A stretch of 64,000 nucleotides of DNA from Oscillibacter sp. MSJ-31 (GTDB lineage Bacteria; Bacillota; Clostridia; Oscillospirales; Oscillospiraceae), in assembly GCF_018918025.1 (NCBI RefSeq), contig NZ_JAHLPT010000001.1, positions 310,001 to 374,000 on the forward strand. The letters run 5' to 3'. Under the pieces are notes generated by a model. The model saw only the letters and a list, made by a program, of their open reading frames with translations. It was not told the origin of the DNA and made no database searches. The position numbers and the translations under genes are program-made. Of this stretch, positions 8,098 through 17,072 are shown one piece after another. Numbering within the stretch: the first letter of the stretch is position 1; every line of letters starts with the position of its first letter.

Positions 8098-10977
8098 TCA
8101 GATCCTGCCAAGCTCGTGCAGCAGCTTCTCCGGCGTCATCGGCCAGGAGCGCATCCACACACCGCAGGCGTCGTGAATGGCGATGCCGATGGCGGGCGCC
8201 GCGCCGTTGCAGGCGATCTCGGAGATGGACTTCGCGCCGAAGGGACCGAAGTCGTCGTTGACGTCGATCAGCATGGACTTGAAATCCTCGGGCGCTTCGC
8301 CGATCATCGGCGCGCCGTAGTCCGTGAGGTTCGCGTTGATGCACTTGCCGTTCTCGTCCAGCTTCATATCCTCATAGAGGGTGTGGCCGATGGACTTCAT
8401 CGCGGCGCCGTACATCTGGCACAGCGCGATCTCGGGATTGATGGGCGTGCCCGCGTCCTGCAGGGCGTAGAACTTCTGCACCTTGATCTCACCGGTCCTG
8501 ACGTTGACCGCCACCTGCGCGAAGTGCGCACCGTAGGGCACGGAGGATGCTTTGGTGACGTAGCTGCCGTGCGCGACCATCTGGCCGCGGCCGTCGCCCG
8601 CGATCGCCGCGTGGGACAGCTCGCCGTAGGTGAGCGCCTTGCCGCTCGTCTTGGAATAGACCTCGCCGGGTGCGCGAACGTCCAGATCCTCGACCTTTTC
8701 GTTCATCTGCAAAGCGGCCTCCGCCAAAATCTTCTCCTTGAGCTTTTTCGCCGCCAGCAGTGAAGCGTTGCCGCTGAAGAACGTGCCGGAGGAGGCGTAA
8801 GCGCCGGTATCGAACACGCAGGAGTCGGTATCGCCGGACACGACCGTGATCTTCTCCATCGGGAGCTTGAGGACCTCCTTCACCGCCTTGGCGGAGATGG
8901 TGTCAAGTCCCGTGCCCAGATCCGCGCCACCGCTGTTGAGAATGACTGTGCCGTCCGTCTCCAGCTTGGCGATGGCCTCGGCATGGTCCAAGCCGGGCAG
9001 ACCGCTGCCCTGCATGATCATGGCAAAGCCCTTGCCGATCTTCCAGTCGGGATCGTCGGAGACTTCCTTTTTGCCCCACTCGATCATGTCGCAGCCCTTG
9101 GCAATGGCCTCGTCCAGACCGCAGGAGCCGACGGGGACGACGTTGCCCTCGCGGCCCTCGCCGAGACCCTTGAGAATCTCAAGCATATAGCCCTCGCTGA
9201 CGTGGTTCTTTTCCACCATCGTGCGGTAGTCCACGCCCAGCTTGTCCGCCAGCTCCGCCATCGCCATCATGATGCCATAGGTGCCCTTCGGCGTACCGTA
9301 GCCCTGATACGCGCCTGCGGGCGGCGTGTTGGTGTAAAAGACCTTCAGATCATATGCCATGTTGTCCACGGCGAAGAGCGGCAGCGTCTTGGAGCAGCTG
9401 TTCATTGGGACGGTCAGGCAATGGTTGCCGAACGGGCCGGTGTTGGCGCAGACCTCCATAAAGAGCGCGGTGATCGTGCCGTCCTTCTTGCCGCCCATCT
9501 TCACCTTCACACGCATGGGGTGACGGGTGGAGTTGGCGTAGAACTCCTCGGCGCGGGTGTTGCGGTAGTAGACGGGCTTGCCGGTGACCCATGCGGCGTA
9601 GCCGGTCAGGTCCTCCACCAGAATGTCCTGCTTGCTGCCGTAGCCGCCGCCGACGCGCTCCTTGATGACGTGGATCTTATTTTCCGGAATGCCGCACACC
9701 CAGCTGACGATGCGGCGCACATGGTACGGCACCTGCGTGGCGCAGTTGAGCACCAGACGCCCGCCCTCGATATGCGCGTAGCAGACGTGCGGCTCGAGCG
9801 GCGTGTGCTGGATCTGGCTGGTCTGGTAGGTGCGCTCCACAATGGCGTCCGCCTCGGCGAAGCCCTTTTCCATATCGCCGATGCCGCCCTTGTTGGAGGC
9901 GGCGATGTTCTTATGGATGTCCGCGCCCAGCGGGAACTGGTAGACGACCTTGCCCTCGCGCTCGTCACCCGCGAGCTTATTGTACTCCGCGAGATCCGCG
10001 GGCGCGCCCGCGTTGTAGATGACCTCGCCGTTGTGGACGAGCGGCGCGCCCTCCGCCATGGCCTCCTCGACCGTGTAGACCGCGCCCTGCGGCTCATACT
10101 CGACCTTGATAAGCGCGGCGGCCTGATCGGCGATCGCCGGCGTGCGGGCGATGATGCCCGCGACGCGGTCGCCGACGTGGCGGACCTTCCTGTTGAAGAG
10201 CCGGCGGTCGTGCGGGGACGGCTCGGGATTGCCCTGACCGGCCTGCATATAGTGCGTCTCCGGCGTATTGTATGCGGTAAGGATGGCGGCGACGCCGGGC
10301 AGCTTCTCCGCCTCGCTCGTGTCGATGGACTTGATGTAAGCGCTGGCAAAGGGGCTGCGGAGGACGTGCAGGCACCAGGCGTTCTCGGGCACCTTGTCCT
10401 CGACAAACACCGGCTCGCCGGAGACCAGCGCCGCACCGTCGATCTTGCCGCAGGGCTTGCCGACGACCTCGAGGCTGGGGCGGAAGGTCGGCGCGATCTC
10501 ACTGCGAAATTCGCCGAAGTCGCGCAGCTCGGTCGCGAGCTTGACGGCGAGATAATAATGCTCATAGCCCGCGTCGCGGATAAAGATGCTCGTCAGCACA
10601 TCCTTGATCTCTTCGCGGGTGGGGTTCGGCTTCTGCTCGAGCAGCCAGGTCAGAATGAGCGCGGCAGCGGGCGCGTTGTACGCGCTCTGCACGATACCCG
10701 CGGCGACCATGGCCTTCTGCACATTGTTCAGCTCACGTCCGTTCAGCAGACCCTCGGCGGTGCGGATCTCCGTGCCCTCAGCCTGATAGAACAGGATGAA
10801 GTTCGCATACTTGAGCTTGCCGTTAAAGACGATGGTATCGCTGCCGGCGAAGCCCTCGGCGTCGTCGCTGTCGCGAACGCTGCGGTAACCGGCACGGTAC
10901 AAAACATCACGCAGTCTTGCGGTGGGTTCGGCGCGGAGGGTCACCTCTTCGCCGTTGATCTTGCATTTCAGTTCCAT
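8098..10977 (-). CDS. xdhD: XdhD-type molybdopterin hydroxylase with cysteine-free Fe-S domain
   Basis: This 959-residue protein matches E. coli XdhD (also called probable selenate reductase Mo-subunit) in length and domain order. Residues 1-150 keep the fold of the [2Fe-2S] domain of xanthine dehydrogenases, but all cluster cysteines are gone: the usual QCGFC is QSAYN and the usual CRCTGY is IRDAGY. The Mo-cofactor domains follow, with VGGGYGSKQD, GAYQGYGTPKG and GPFGAKSISE near the C-terminus; the Glu of the last motif is the expected catalytic base. It likely hydroxylates a purine-like or other heterocycle and gets electrons through the adjacent YgfM flavoprotein. Substrate unknown. Six bases separate it from ygfM. 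Confidence 0.9.
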   Translation of the reverse strand: MELKCKINGEEVTLRAEPTARLRDVLYRAGYRSVRDSDDAEGFAGSDTIVFNGKLKYANFILFYQAEGTEIRTAEGLLNGRELNNVQKAMVAAGIVQSAYNAPAAALILTWLLEQKPNPTREEIKDVLTSIFIRDAGYEHYYLAVKLATELRDFGEFRSEIAPTFRPSLEVVGKPCGKIDGAALVSGEPVFVEDKVPENAWCLHVLRSPFASAYIKSIDTSEAEKLPGVAAILTAYNTPETHYMQAGQGNPEPSPHDRRLFNRKVRHVGDRVAGIIARTPAIADQAAALIKVEYEPQGAVYTVEEAMAEGAPLVHNGEVIYNAGAPADLAEYNKLAGDEREGKVVYQFPLGADIHKNIAASNKGGIGDMEKGFAEADAIVERTYQTSQIQHTPLEPHVCYAHIEGGRLVLNCATQVPYHVRRIVSWVCGIPENKIHVIKERVGGGYGSKQDILVEDLTGYAAWVTGKPVYYRNTRAEEFYANSTRHPMRVKVKMGGKKDGTITALFMEVCANTGPFGNHCLTVPMNSCSKTLPLFAVDNMAYDLKVFYTNTPPAGAYQGYGTPKGTYGIMMAMAELADKLGVDYRTMVEKNHVSEGYMLEILKGLGEGREGNVVPVGSCGLDEAIAKGCDMIEWGKKEVSDDPDWKIGKGFAMIMQGSGLPGLDHAEAIAKLETDGTVILNSGGADLGTGLDTISAKAVKEVLKLPMEKITVVSGDTDSCVFDTGAYASSGTFFSGNASLLAAKKLKEKILAEAALQMNEKVEDLDVRAPGEVYSKTSGKALTYGELSHAAIAGDGRGQMVAHGSYVTKASSVPYGAHFAQVAVNVRTGEIKVQKFYALQDAGTPINPEIALCQMYGAAMKSIGHTLYEDMKLDENGKCINANLTDYGAPMIGEAPEDFKSMLIDVNDDFGPFGAKSISEIACNGAAPAIGIAIHDACGVWMRSWPMTPEKLLHELGRI

Positions 10978-10982
10978 CGCCC

Positions 10983-11675
10983 TTACCTCCCGAGTGTGAA
11001 AACAATGCCCGCCAGATACTTCTTATAGGCGGCGCTGCCGGTCAGGTCGTCGACATAGGTGACCTGCTCGGCAATGGCCGGCGTCGTGCCGTAGACAAGG
11101 CCGCTGCCCTGCACGCTCAGCGCGTAGATGCCGCCGCTCTCGGCGGCGATGAGCGTCGCGTGGCTCGACGAGGTGTTGCCGAAGCGCTTGACGGAGCCGG
11201 TACGGTCTTTATCGACCACGACATACTCGATCAGACGCTTGCAGTCGCTTTGCAGGTATTCGCCGACGGGCTTGTCCTGCTCGCCGTGCGGCGTGATGGA
11301 TTTGAGCGTTGCGTCCGCCGCAGTCAGCGCGGCGGCAAGATAGCTGTCGGAGCGGCGCAGGCCGAGGTTGCCGCCGACCGTCGCGCTGCTGCGCTTGGCG
11401 AAGGATGCGCAGAAGCCGGCGGCCTCCCTAATAAATGCCGGGACAAGCTCGCTCTCGATCACGTCCTGTAGAGTGCAGAGCGCACCGATATAGACCTTGC
11501 CGTCCTTCTCGGTGATGGTGTTGAAATCGAAGCCGGTGATGTCGATGAGGTCCTTGCCCTCGGCGGCGCCGCCGAGGCGGAGGTCATCGGTGCCGCCGGC
11601 AAGATAGACCGCCGTGTCGGCGTGCTCCTTGCGGAGGTTCACAGCCTCCTGCGGGGTCCGGGGATGGTAGATCAT
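10983..11675 (-). CDS. ygfM: YgfM-like FAD-binding subunit
   Basis: Flavin subunit of 230 residues in the CO-dehydrogenase/xanthine-dehydrogenase FAD family. It has an AGGTDDLRLGG flavin loop and SSATVGGNLG, followed by a C-terminal alpha/beta part ending in YKKYLAGIVF. Order and size match E. coli ygfM-xdhD, where the FAD protein is encoded directly upstream of the Mo subunit. It should carry electrons between the Mo protein and an external acceptor. Because its partner XdhD has no Fe-S cysteines, the electron path in this pair is unclear. Start ATG 11675; upstream sequence AAAGGGAGGCA gives a ribosome site. Confidence 0.87.
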   Translation of the reverse strand: MIYHPRTPQEAVNLRKEHADTAVYLAGGTDDLRLGGAAEGKDLIDITGFDFNTITEKDGKVYIGALCTLQDVIESELVPAFIREAAGFCASFAKRSSATVGGNLGLRRSDSYLAAALTAADATLKSITPHGEQDKPVGEYLQSDCKRLIEYVVVDKDRTGSVKRFGNTSSSHATLIAAESGGIYALSVQGSGLVYGTTPAIAEQVTYVDDLTGSAAYKKYLAGIVFTLGR

Positions 11676-11690
11676 GGCATTGCCTCCCTT

Positions 11691-12566
11691 TTATTCCTGA
11701 ATATCCACGCGGCCGGGCGCATGGCCGGCTTCGAGCGCGTCGATGAAGAACGCGAGCATTCTGCGCGTGGTGTTTCTGCGGTATTCGGGCATGGCGTGCG
11801 GGCTGATGACCGCGTTCCATGCGTCAAGAAATTCTTCCTTACAGGTGTGAAGCTCGCTGACCTTTTTCCCGATCAGCAGCTCCTCCGCCTTGCGGGAGCG
11901 GGCGACCTTGGGGCCCGCCGCGCCGGAGGACGCGCGGAAGTCGACCACCACGCCGTCGCGGACGGTGGCAGCGGCGGAAAGCGTCAGCTTGGAGATGGCG
12001 TTCGCGCGGCGCATACCGATCTTGCGGAAGAAAATGTGGGTGAAGTCCTGCTTGGGGATGATGACCTTCGTGATGATCTCGTCCTCGCGCAGCGCGGTCT
12101 TTTTGGTGGCGATGATGTAATCGTCCACGAGCATGCGGCGCTCGCCGTCCACGCTCGTGAGCACCACCTCCGCATCCATCAGGATGAGCGGCTGGGGCAT
12201 ATCGCCCTTGGGGGACGCGTTGCCGATGTTGCCGCCGATGGTCGCGCTGTTGCGCAGGGCGATCGCGCCCATGCGGGACGCGGCATCCTTCAAAAGCTCG
12301 GGCGCGATGGGCGAGCGGGCGATTTCCGCCGAGGTCGTGCACGCGCCGATCTCCACGCTGCCGTCCGGCAGCGCGCGGATGCCCTTGAGCTCCTTGAGGT
12401 TGGTGATGATGAGCACGTCGCCCTTGAACGCGGGCGTCACGCCCGCGCCTATGCTGTTCGCGACCATCAGGTCGGAGCCGCCGGCGAGGACGGTCGCACC
12501 GGTCTCTCTGCGGATGCGCAGCGCCTCCTCAAGCGTTTCGGGAATGAAGCACTTTACCTGTTCCAT
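11691..12566 (-). CDS. xdhB: Xanthine dehydrogenase FAD subunit
   Basis: Protein of 291 residues with the FAD-binding loop VLAGGSDLMVANSIG and the second loop NSATIGGNIGNASPKGD, then the CO_deh_flav_C domain (ARSRKAEELL). This is the middle subunit of a three-part xanthine-dehydrogenase-type enzyme. ATG 12566 is chosen because AAAGGAG lies 8 bases upstream; the longer frame from 12602 is not supported. It overlaps the Fe-S subunit gene by 13 bases, which shows tight coupling. The size fits E. coli XdhB (292). It accepts electrons from the [2Fe-2S] subunit and passes them on to NAD+ or another acceptor. Confidence 0.92.
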   Translation of the reverse strand: MEQVKCFIPETLEEALRIRRETGATVLAGGSDLMVANSIGAGVTPAFKGDVLIITNLKELKGIRALPDGSVEIGACTTSAEIARSPIAPELLKDAASRMGAIALRNSATIGGNIGNASPKGDMPQPLILMDAEVVLTSVDGERRMLVDDYIIATKKTALREDEIITKVIIPKQDFTHIFFRKIGMRRANAISKLTLSAAATVRDGVVVDFRASSGAAGPKVARSRKAEELLIGKKVSELHTCKEEFLDAWNAVISPHAMPEYRRNTTRRMLAFFIDALEAGHAPGRVDIQE

Positions 12567-13036
12567 AAGGCCGCTCCTTTCTTCGCCGCGAGTCGGATGC
12601 ACTCGACGATCAGGTCATAGCCGGTGCAGCGGCAGATGTTGCCGCTGATGCCGACGCGGATCTCCTCCTCGGTGGGGTCGGGATTCTTACTCAGCAGCAC
12701 ATAGGTCGCCATGACCATGCCGGGGATACAGAAGCCACACTGCACCGCGCCGCCCTCGGCGTAGGCGTCGATGATGCACTTACCCTTTTCCGTGTCGCGG
12801 ATGCCCTCGATGGTCAAAAGCTCGCAGCCGTTGACCGCGCCGACGGGGATGATGCAGCTCGTGACCAGCTCGCCGTTTTTGATGATGGAGCAGGCTCCGC
12901 ACTCGCCCTCGCCGCAGCCTTCCTTGCTGCCGGTGAGGCCGTAGTCCTCACGCAGCACGTCGAGCAGCCTTCTCAGCGGGTCGCCCTGATAGAGCTTCTG
13001 CTCGCCGTTCAATGTAAAACGAATCTCAGTGTACAT
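12554..13036 (-). CDS. xdhC: Xanthine dehydrogenase [2Fe-2S] subunit
   Basis: Small subunit of 160 residues with two [2Fe-2S] clusters. The first, plant-ferredoxin-type, uses KEGCGEGECGACSI and a later Cys in VTSC; the second uses VQCGFCIPGM and ICRCTGY. All eight expected cysteines are present, in contrast to XdhD nearby. It moves electrons from the molybdenum site (XdhA) to FAD (XdhB). It overlaps both neighbours: 13 bases with xdhB and 11 bases with xdhA. Length matches E. coli XdhC (159). ATG 13036 is the only sensible start. Confidence 0.94.
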   Translation of the reverse strand: MYTEIRFTLNGEQKLYQGDPLRRLLDVLREDYGLTGSKEGCGEGECGACSIIKNGELVTSCIIPVGAVNGCELLTIEGIRDTEKGKCIIDAYAEGGAVQCGFCIPGMVMATYVLLSKNPDPTEEEIRVGISGNICRCTGYDLIVECIRLAAKKGAALWNR

Positions 13037-15197
13037 GTTTCATAGCCTCCTCAATCGCTTCCGGCGGGATGGGAATGGATGTAAAGCGCGTGTTGAGCGC
13101 GCGCTCGACCGCGTCCACATAGGCCGCGGAAGCGCCGTTGAACACCAGCTCGCCCATGCCCTTGGCGCCGTAGGGGCCCCAGGGATAGGGATTTTCCTGA
13201 ATGTGGTAGAACTGCTTCGGGAAATCCATCGAGGTGGGGATCACATAGTCGGACATACTCTTCTGCTTGAAGCGGCCGCCCTTGACCTCCAGCTTTTCCA
13301 TCGAGCCGTAGCCGAGGGACTGGAGGATGCCGCCGTTGATCTGACCGTGGACGATCAGCTCGTCGATGGCCTTGCCGATCTCGTGCGAGGACCAGACGCC
13401 GACGGTCTTGACCTCGTTTGTCAATCGATCCACCTCGGCCTCGACGCAGGCAACGCCCCAGCCGTAGCCAAGGTAGGCGTCGCCGCGGAAAGTCGCCTGA
13501 TCCCACGGATAGCCGTCGGGATGCTCGTACTCGACCTCGGTGGTGAAGTCGCCCTCGCTCCAGCGCTCCTTCATCTCCTGCGCGGCGCGCTCGACAAGGC
13601 GGCCGACGACCATGGTGGAGCGGGAGGCTGCGGTCGGGCCGGAGTCCACGACCTTGGAGGTGTCGGGATCGAGATACTCGATCTGATCGATGCTCACGCC
13701 GAGCGTGGCAGCGCAGATCTTGCGCAGGCTCGTTTTGAAGCCCTGCCCCATTTCGGTGGAGCCGACCTGAATGCTCACGCGGTCGCCGGTCTTAACCAGC
13801 CGCGCGTGCGCCTTGATGATGGCCTGCTCGCCGTTGCCGGTGAATGCGCCGCCGTGGTTATAGAGCGCGATGCCGATGCCCCTGCCGCAGCCGGGCTTGT
13901 ATTCCTTGGCCTTGCGCCAGTAATCGGACTCGCGGGTGATGACGTCCAGCATCTCGGGGAGCTTGACCTCCTCGATGATGTGACCGTTGGTCGTGGTCTC
14001 GTCGCCCTTCTTGGCGAGGTACTGCATCTTGAATTCCAGCGGGTCCACGCCGAGGTGGTGCGCCAGATGGTCCAGATGCGTCTCGATGGCAAAGAGCGTC
14101 TGTGGCGCGCCGAAGCCGCGGAACGCGCAGGACGGGAACATATTGGTGCCGATGCCCTCGCCCTTGAGATAGGTATTGTCAAAGGTGTAGACGCCGTTGC
14201 CGTGGAACACGCCGCGCTGGAGCACGACGTAGGACGAGGAAAGGTACGCGCCGCAGTTATAATAGATGTGACCGTACACACCGGTGATCTTTCCGTCCTT
14301 CACCGCGGTCTTGTAGATGCACTTGGACGGATGGCGCTTGACGGAGAACTGCGTGTCCTCCTCGCGGTCAAAGACCATCTTGATGGGCTTGCGGATCTTG
14401 TTCTCCGCCACCAGCAGAGCGCCGCAGAGCACGTCGGGGAAATGCTCCTTGCCGCCGAACGCGCCGCCGGTCGTGCACTGGCGGACGATGATATCGTCAT
14501 AGGGAATGTCCAACAGTCCCGCGATGGACTTGCGGATGTAGAACGGGCACTGGGCGGAGGCATAGAAGACGAACTTGCCGTCCTCCATATCCGCGATGGC
14601 GCTGTTGGTCTCCAGATGGACGTGCTCCTGATAGGGCGTTTCGATGGTCTCCTCAAAGACCTCGTCCGCCTCGGCGAACACCTCGTCCATCGGCCGGCCC
14701 TTTTCGCAGAACAGCTCGCACATGACGTTGCTGTTCTTCTCCGGGAACATGGGGCCGCCGACGCAGTGGATACCGTCGTCAATGGTGACGGCGGGCGTCT
14801 GCTCCTCGTAGTCGATTTTGATCTGCGCCTTGAGCCGCTTGAGAACGCTGCGGTCGGGGCCGACCACCAGGCCGATCGTCTCGCCGACGTAGAGGACATA
14901 GTCCTCGGCGAAGCAGCGCCAGTCCTTGGAGATCATCCACAGCTCGTTCTTGCCCTGCGCGGGAATATCCTTCGCGGAGATGAAGTGGTAGCCCTCCGGC
15001 AGCTCCGGCACATGGATGGCCTTGATCCTGCCGCGGGCAATGGTGGAGCGCACCATGTAGGCGTACTGCATATTGGGCAGCGTCATATCGCAGACGTAGA
15101 CCGCCTCGCCCCTCGCCTTCTGCACCGCGTCCACACGGACGATGCGATCACCGATCTTCGTCGCCTGCATCGGCTTGCTGCTGTATCCTTCCGACAT
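13026..15197 (-). CDS. xdhA: Xanthine dehydrogenase molybdopterin subunit
   Basis: Catalytic subunit of 723 residues in the xanthine dehydrogenase family. Typical motifs are TTGGAFGGKEHFPD, FRGFGAPQTLFAIE, GSTEMGQGFKT and PYGAKGMGELVFNG, where Glu after GAKGMG is the expected active-site base. It binds Mo-pterin and hydroxylates a purine or related ring; substrate specificity is not shown by the sequence. Start ATG 15197 lies behind a GAAGGAGGTC site. A stem-loop lies in the leader. It heads the xdhA-xdhC-xdhB-ygfM-xdhD series, which is contiguous with overlaps or gaps of 6-15 bases and so is probably one operon. Confidence 0.92.
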   Translation of the reverse strand: MSEGYSSKPMQATKIGDRIVRVDAVQKARGEAVYVCDMTLPNMQYAYMVRSTIARGRIKAIHVPELPEGYHFISAKDIPAQGKNELWMISKDWRCFAEDYVLYVGETIGLVVGPDRSVLKRLKAQIKIDYEEQTPAVTIDDGIHCVGGPMFPEKNSNVMCELFCEKGRPMDEVFAEADEVFEETIETPYQEHVHLETNSAIADMEDGKFVFYASAQCPFYIRKSIAGLLDIPYDDIIVRQCTTGGAFGGKEHFPDVLCGALLVAENKIRKPIKMVFDREEDTQFSVKRHPSKCIYKTAVKDGKITGVYGHIYYNCGAYLSSSYVVLQRGVFHGNGVYTFDNTYLKGEGIGTNMFPSCAFRGFGAPQTLFAIETHLDHLAHHLGVDPLEFKMQYLAKKGDETTTNGHIIEEVKLPEMLDVITRESDYWRKAKEYKPGCGRGIGIALYNHGGAFTGNGEQAIIKAHARLVKTGDRVSIQVGSTEMGQGFKTSLRKICAATLGVSIDQIEYLDPDTSKVVDSGPTAASRSTMVVGRLVERAAQEMKERWSEGDFTTEVEYEHPDGYPWDQATFRGDAYLGYGWGVACVEAEVDRLTNEVKTVGVWSSHEIGKAIDELIVHGQINGGILQSLGYGSMEKLEVKGGRFKQKSMSDYVIPTSMDFPKQFYHIQENPYPWGPYGAKGMGELVFNGASAAYVDAVERALNTRFTSIPIPPEAIEEAMKHVH

Positions 15198-15211
15198 AAA
15201 AGACCTCCTTC

Positions 15212-15235
15212 AGCGTTCCCGACTGCCGGGACGCT
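15212..15235 (-). other. Stem-loop in the xdhA leader
   Basis: AGCGT-TCCCG / CGGG-ACGCT can fold just upstream of the xdhA ribosome site. There is no T-run, so it is not a simple terminator. It might affect translation or mRNA stability; function unknown. Confidence 0.45.
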
Positions 15236-15455
15236 TCCTTCGGTAAATTTTGAACATTTTTAGAAATTCTTACAAAAGCAAGATATTCTAACACGCTGTT
15301 TTCAGCGAATCAGCCCATTTTCTTGCTGTGATTTTAACACCAAACGCCCTGTTTGTACAGAGACGCCGTAGTCCTACTTTCAGAATAGCGCGTGTATTTT
15401 CCGGTTGCATTGGGGAGACTGCTTATGATAAAGTAACCATAACCGAGAAAGAGAG

Positions 15456-16055
15456 ATGATCTCCATGAACCATCCGCCCAGGATCGGCTGCCTTATCATG
15501 GCGGCCGGAAACGCCAGCCGCTTCGGCTCCAACAAGCTCGCCGCCAAGGTGGACGGCAAAATGCTCATCGAGCACGCGCTCGAGACCGTCCCCCGCGAGG
15601 AGTTTGCCCGCGTGACCGTCGTCACGCAGTACGACGAGGTCCTCGTGCTTGCCATGCGCTTCGGCTTTACCGTCCTTGTCAACCCCTTCCCCGAGTGGGG
15701 CGCGAGCCACACCGTCAGGCTCGGCACCGAGGCGATGGCAGACTGTGACGCCATTCTCTATCAGGTCGCCGACCAGCCGCTGCTGCGGCGCGAGAGCGTT
15801 CGCGCGGAGGTCGAATTTTTCCGCCGGCATCCCGACCGCATCGTCGCGATGGGACATGGCGGTGTGCGCGGCAATCCGTGCATCTTCCCCGCCCGCTTCT
15901 TCCCTGAGCTGACGGCGCTCGAGGGCGACCGCGGCGGCAGCGCCGTCATCCGCCGCCACGAGGACGCGCTGACGCTCTTTGAGATCTCCCCCGATGAGCT
16001 GCGCGACGTGGACACGCCGATGGCGCTCGCCGCGCTGCGCGACACGCTCGCGTGA
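15456..16055 (+). CDS. mocA: MocA/YgfJ-family molybdenum cofactor nucleotidyltransferase
   Basis: Protein of 199 residues in the MobA-like NTP-transferase family. CLIMAAGNASRFGSNKL is the nucleotide-binding signature, followed by YQVADQPLL (metal-binding Asp), GNPCIFP and a C-terminal DVDTPMALAAL. E. coli MocA adds CMP to molybdopterin to make the cytosine dinucleotide cofactor used by XdhA/XdhD-type enzymes, and YgfJ-family proteins accompany selenium-linked Mo hydroxylases. It is divergent from xdhA. The ribosome site is weak (AAAGAGAG before 15456); a second ATG at 15465 is possible. Which of the neighbouring enzymes it serves is inference from position. Confidence 0.85.
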   Translation: MISMNHPPRIGCLIMAAGNASRFGSNKLAAKVDGKMLIEHALETVPREEFARVTVVTQYDEVLVLAMRFGFTVLVNPFPEWGASHTVRLGTEAMADCDAILYQVADQPLLRRESVRAEVEFFRRHPDRIVAMGHGGVRGNPCIFPARFFPELTALEGDRGGSAVIRRHEDALTLFEISPDELRDVDTPMALAALRDTLA

Positions 16056-16056
16056 G

Positions 16057-17067
16057 CTACGGCGCCGTCATTTCGCCGCGGAGGTCCTGCTCCATCATCG
16101 TCTTGACGCGCTCCTTCTCATAGCCGCAGGAAAAGAGATAGTAGAGCTTGGCGACGGCAGCCTCGGTCGTCATGTCCAGCCCGCTGACCGCGCCCGCTCT
16201 TTTCAGGGCGTTCGAGGTCTCGTAAGCGCCGAGCGCCACCGCTCCCTGCGGACATTGCGAGCAGACCGTCAGCACCGTGCCGTTATGAAACGCCTTTTCG
16301 ATGATCGGCAGCAGCGCGCCGCCGTCCCCGGGAATGTTCCCCGCGCCGAAGGTCTCGATGACGATGCCGCGCAGCCGCTCGGTCATGATCTGCTCAAAGA
16401 GCGAGAACTGAATGCCCGGGAAGACCTTCAGCACCCCAATGGGAATATTCTCCAGTAATTGCAGCTTCAAAGCGCCTTTCGGCTTCGGCAGGAGGGCGCT
16501 TTCGTTGTAGCGGATGGTGATGCCCGCGTCGGCAAGGCTCGGGTAGTTCGGTGAAAGGAAGGCGATCAGCCCGTCGGCGGAGAACTTGGTCGCGCGGTTG
16601 CCGCGCAGGAGCTTCCCGCCGAAGTACAGGCAGACCTCATGCACCTCCTCCGCGCCCGCGATGAGCAGCGAGGTGATAAGATTGTCGCGCCCGTCGCTGC
16701 GGATCTCGCACATGGGGATCTGCGAGCCGGTGAGAATGACCGGCTTTGCCAGTCCCTCGAGCATGAAGGAAAGCGCGGAGGCGGTATAGGCCATCGTGTC
16801 CGTGCCGTGGAGCACCACAAAGCCGTCGTAGGCGTCGTAATGGTCGGCAACGAGCTGCGCGATCTTGTTCCACTCATGCACCGTCATGTTGGAGGAGTCG
16901 AGCAGCGGGTCCATTTCGAGCATGTCCCAACGGGGCATCTGCTCGGCGTACAGGTCGGGAATGGCCTCCATCGCGCGGCGGAACTGCCCGCTCTGCGGGG
17001 CGTAGCCGTTCTCCGTGCGCGTCATGCCGATGGTCCCGCCGGTGTAGATGATCAGAACATTTTTCAT
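16057..17067 (-). CDS. Asparaginase
   Basis: L-asparaginase of 336 residues, class I/II two-domain fold. The N-terminus reads VLIIYTGGTIGM with the nucleophile Thr of GGTIG; the second catalytic patch is FVVLHGTDTMAYTASAL with Thr-Asp, and ILTGSQIPM follows. It hydrolyses asparagine to aspartate and ammonia. No signal peptide is visible, so it should be cytosolic. ATG 17067 lies 5 bases after the stop of the upstream Mo-hydroxylase gene and behind TTGGTGG, so the two are likely co-transcribed. The family call is secure; the class I/II split is not certain. Its 3' end nearly touches the convergent mocA gene. Confidence 0.9.
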   Translation of the reverse strand: MKNVLIIYTGGTIGMTRTENGYAPQSGQFRRAMEAIPDLYAEQMPRWDMLEMDPLLDSSNMTVHEWNKIAQLVADHYDAYDGFVVLHGTDTMAYTASALSFMLEGLAKPVILTGSQIPMCEIRSDGRDNLITSLLIAGAEEVHEVCLYFGGKLLRGNRATKFSADGLIAFLSPNYPSLADAGITIRYNESALLPKPKGALKLQLLENIPIGVLKVFPGIQFSLFEQIMTERLRGIVIETFGAGNIPGDGGALLPIIEKAFHNGTVLTVCSQCPQGAVALGAYETSNALKRAGAVSGLDMTTEAAVAKLYYLFSCGYEKERVKTMMEQDLRGEMTAP

Positions 17068-17072
17068 ACGGC

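Noticed and set aside
8983-11028. Long plus-strand frames opposite the Mo-hydroxylase genes (also 13029-15263 and 17262-19865)
   Set aside because: All are antisense shadows of well-recognised enzymes with strong motifs; sequences are low-complexity His/Arg/Val-rich.
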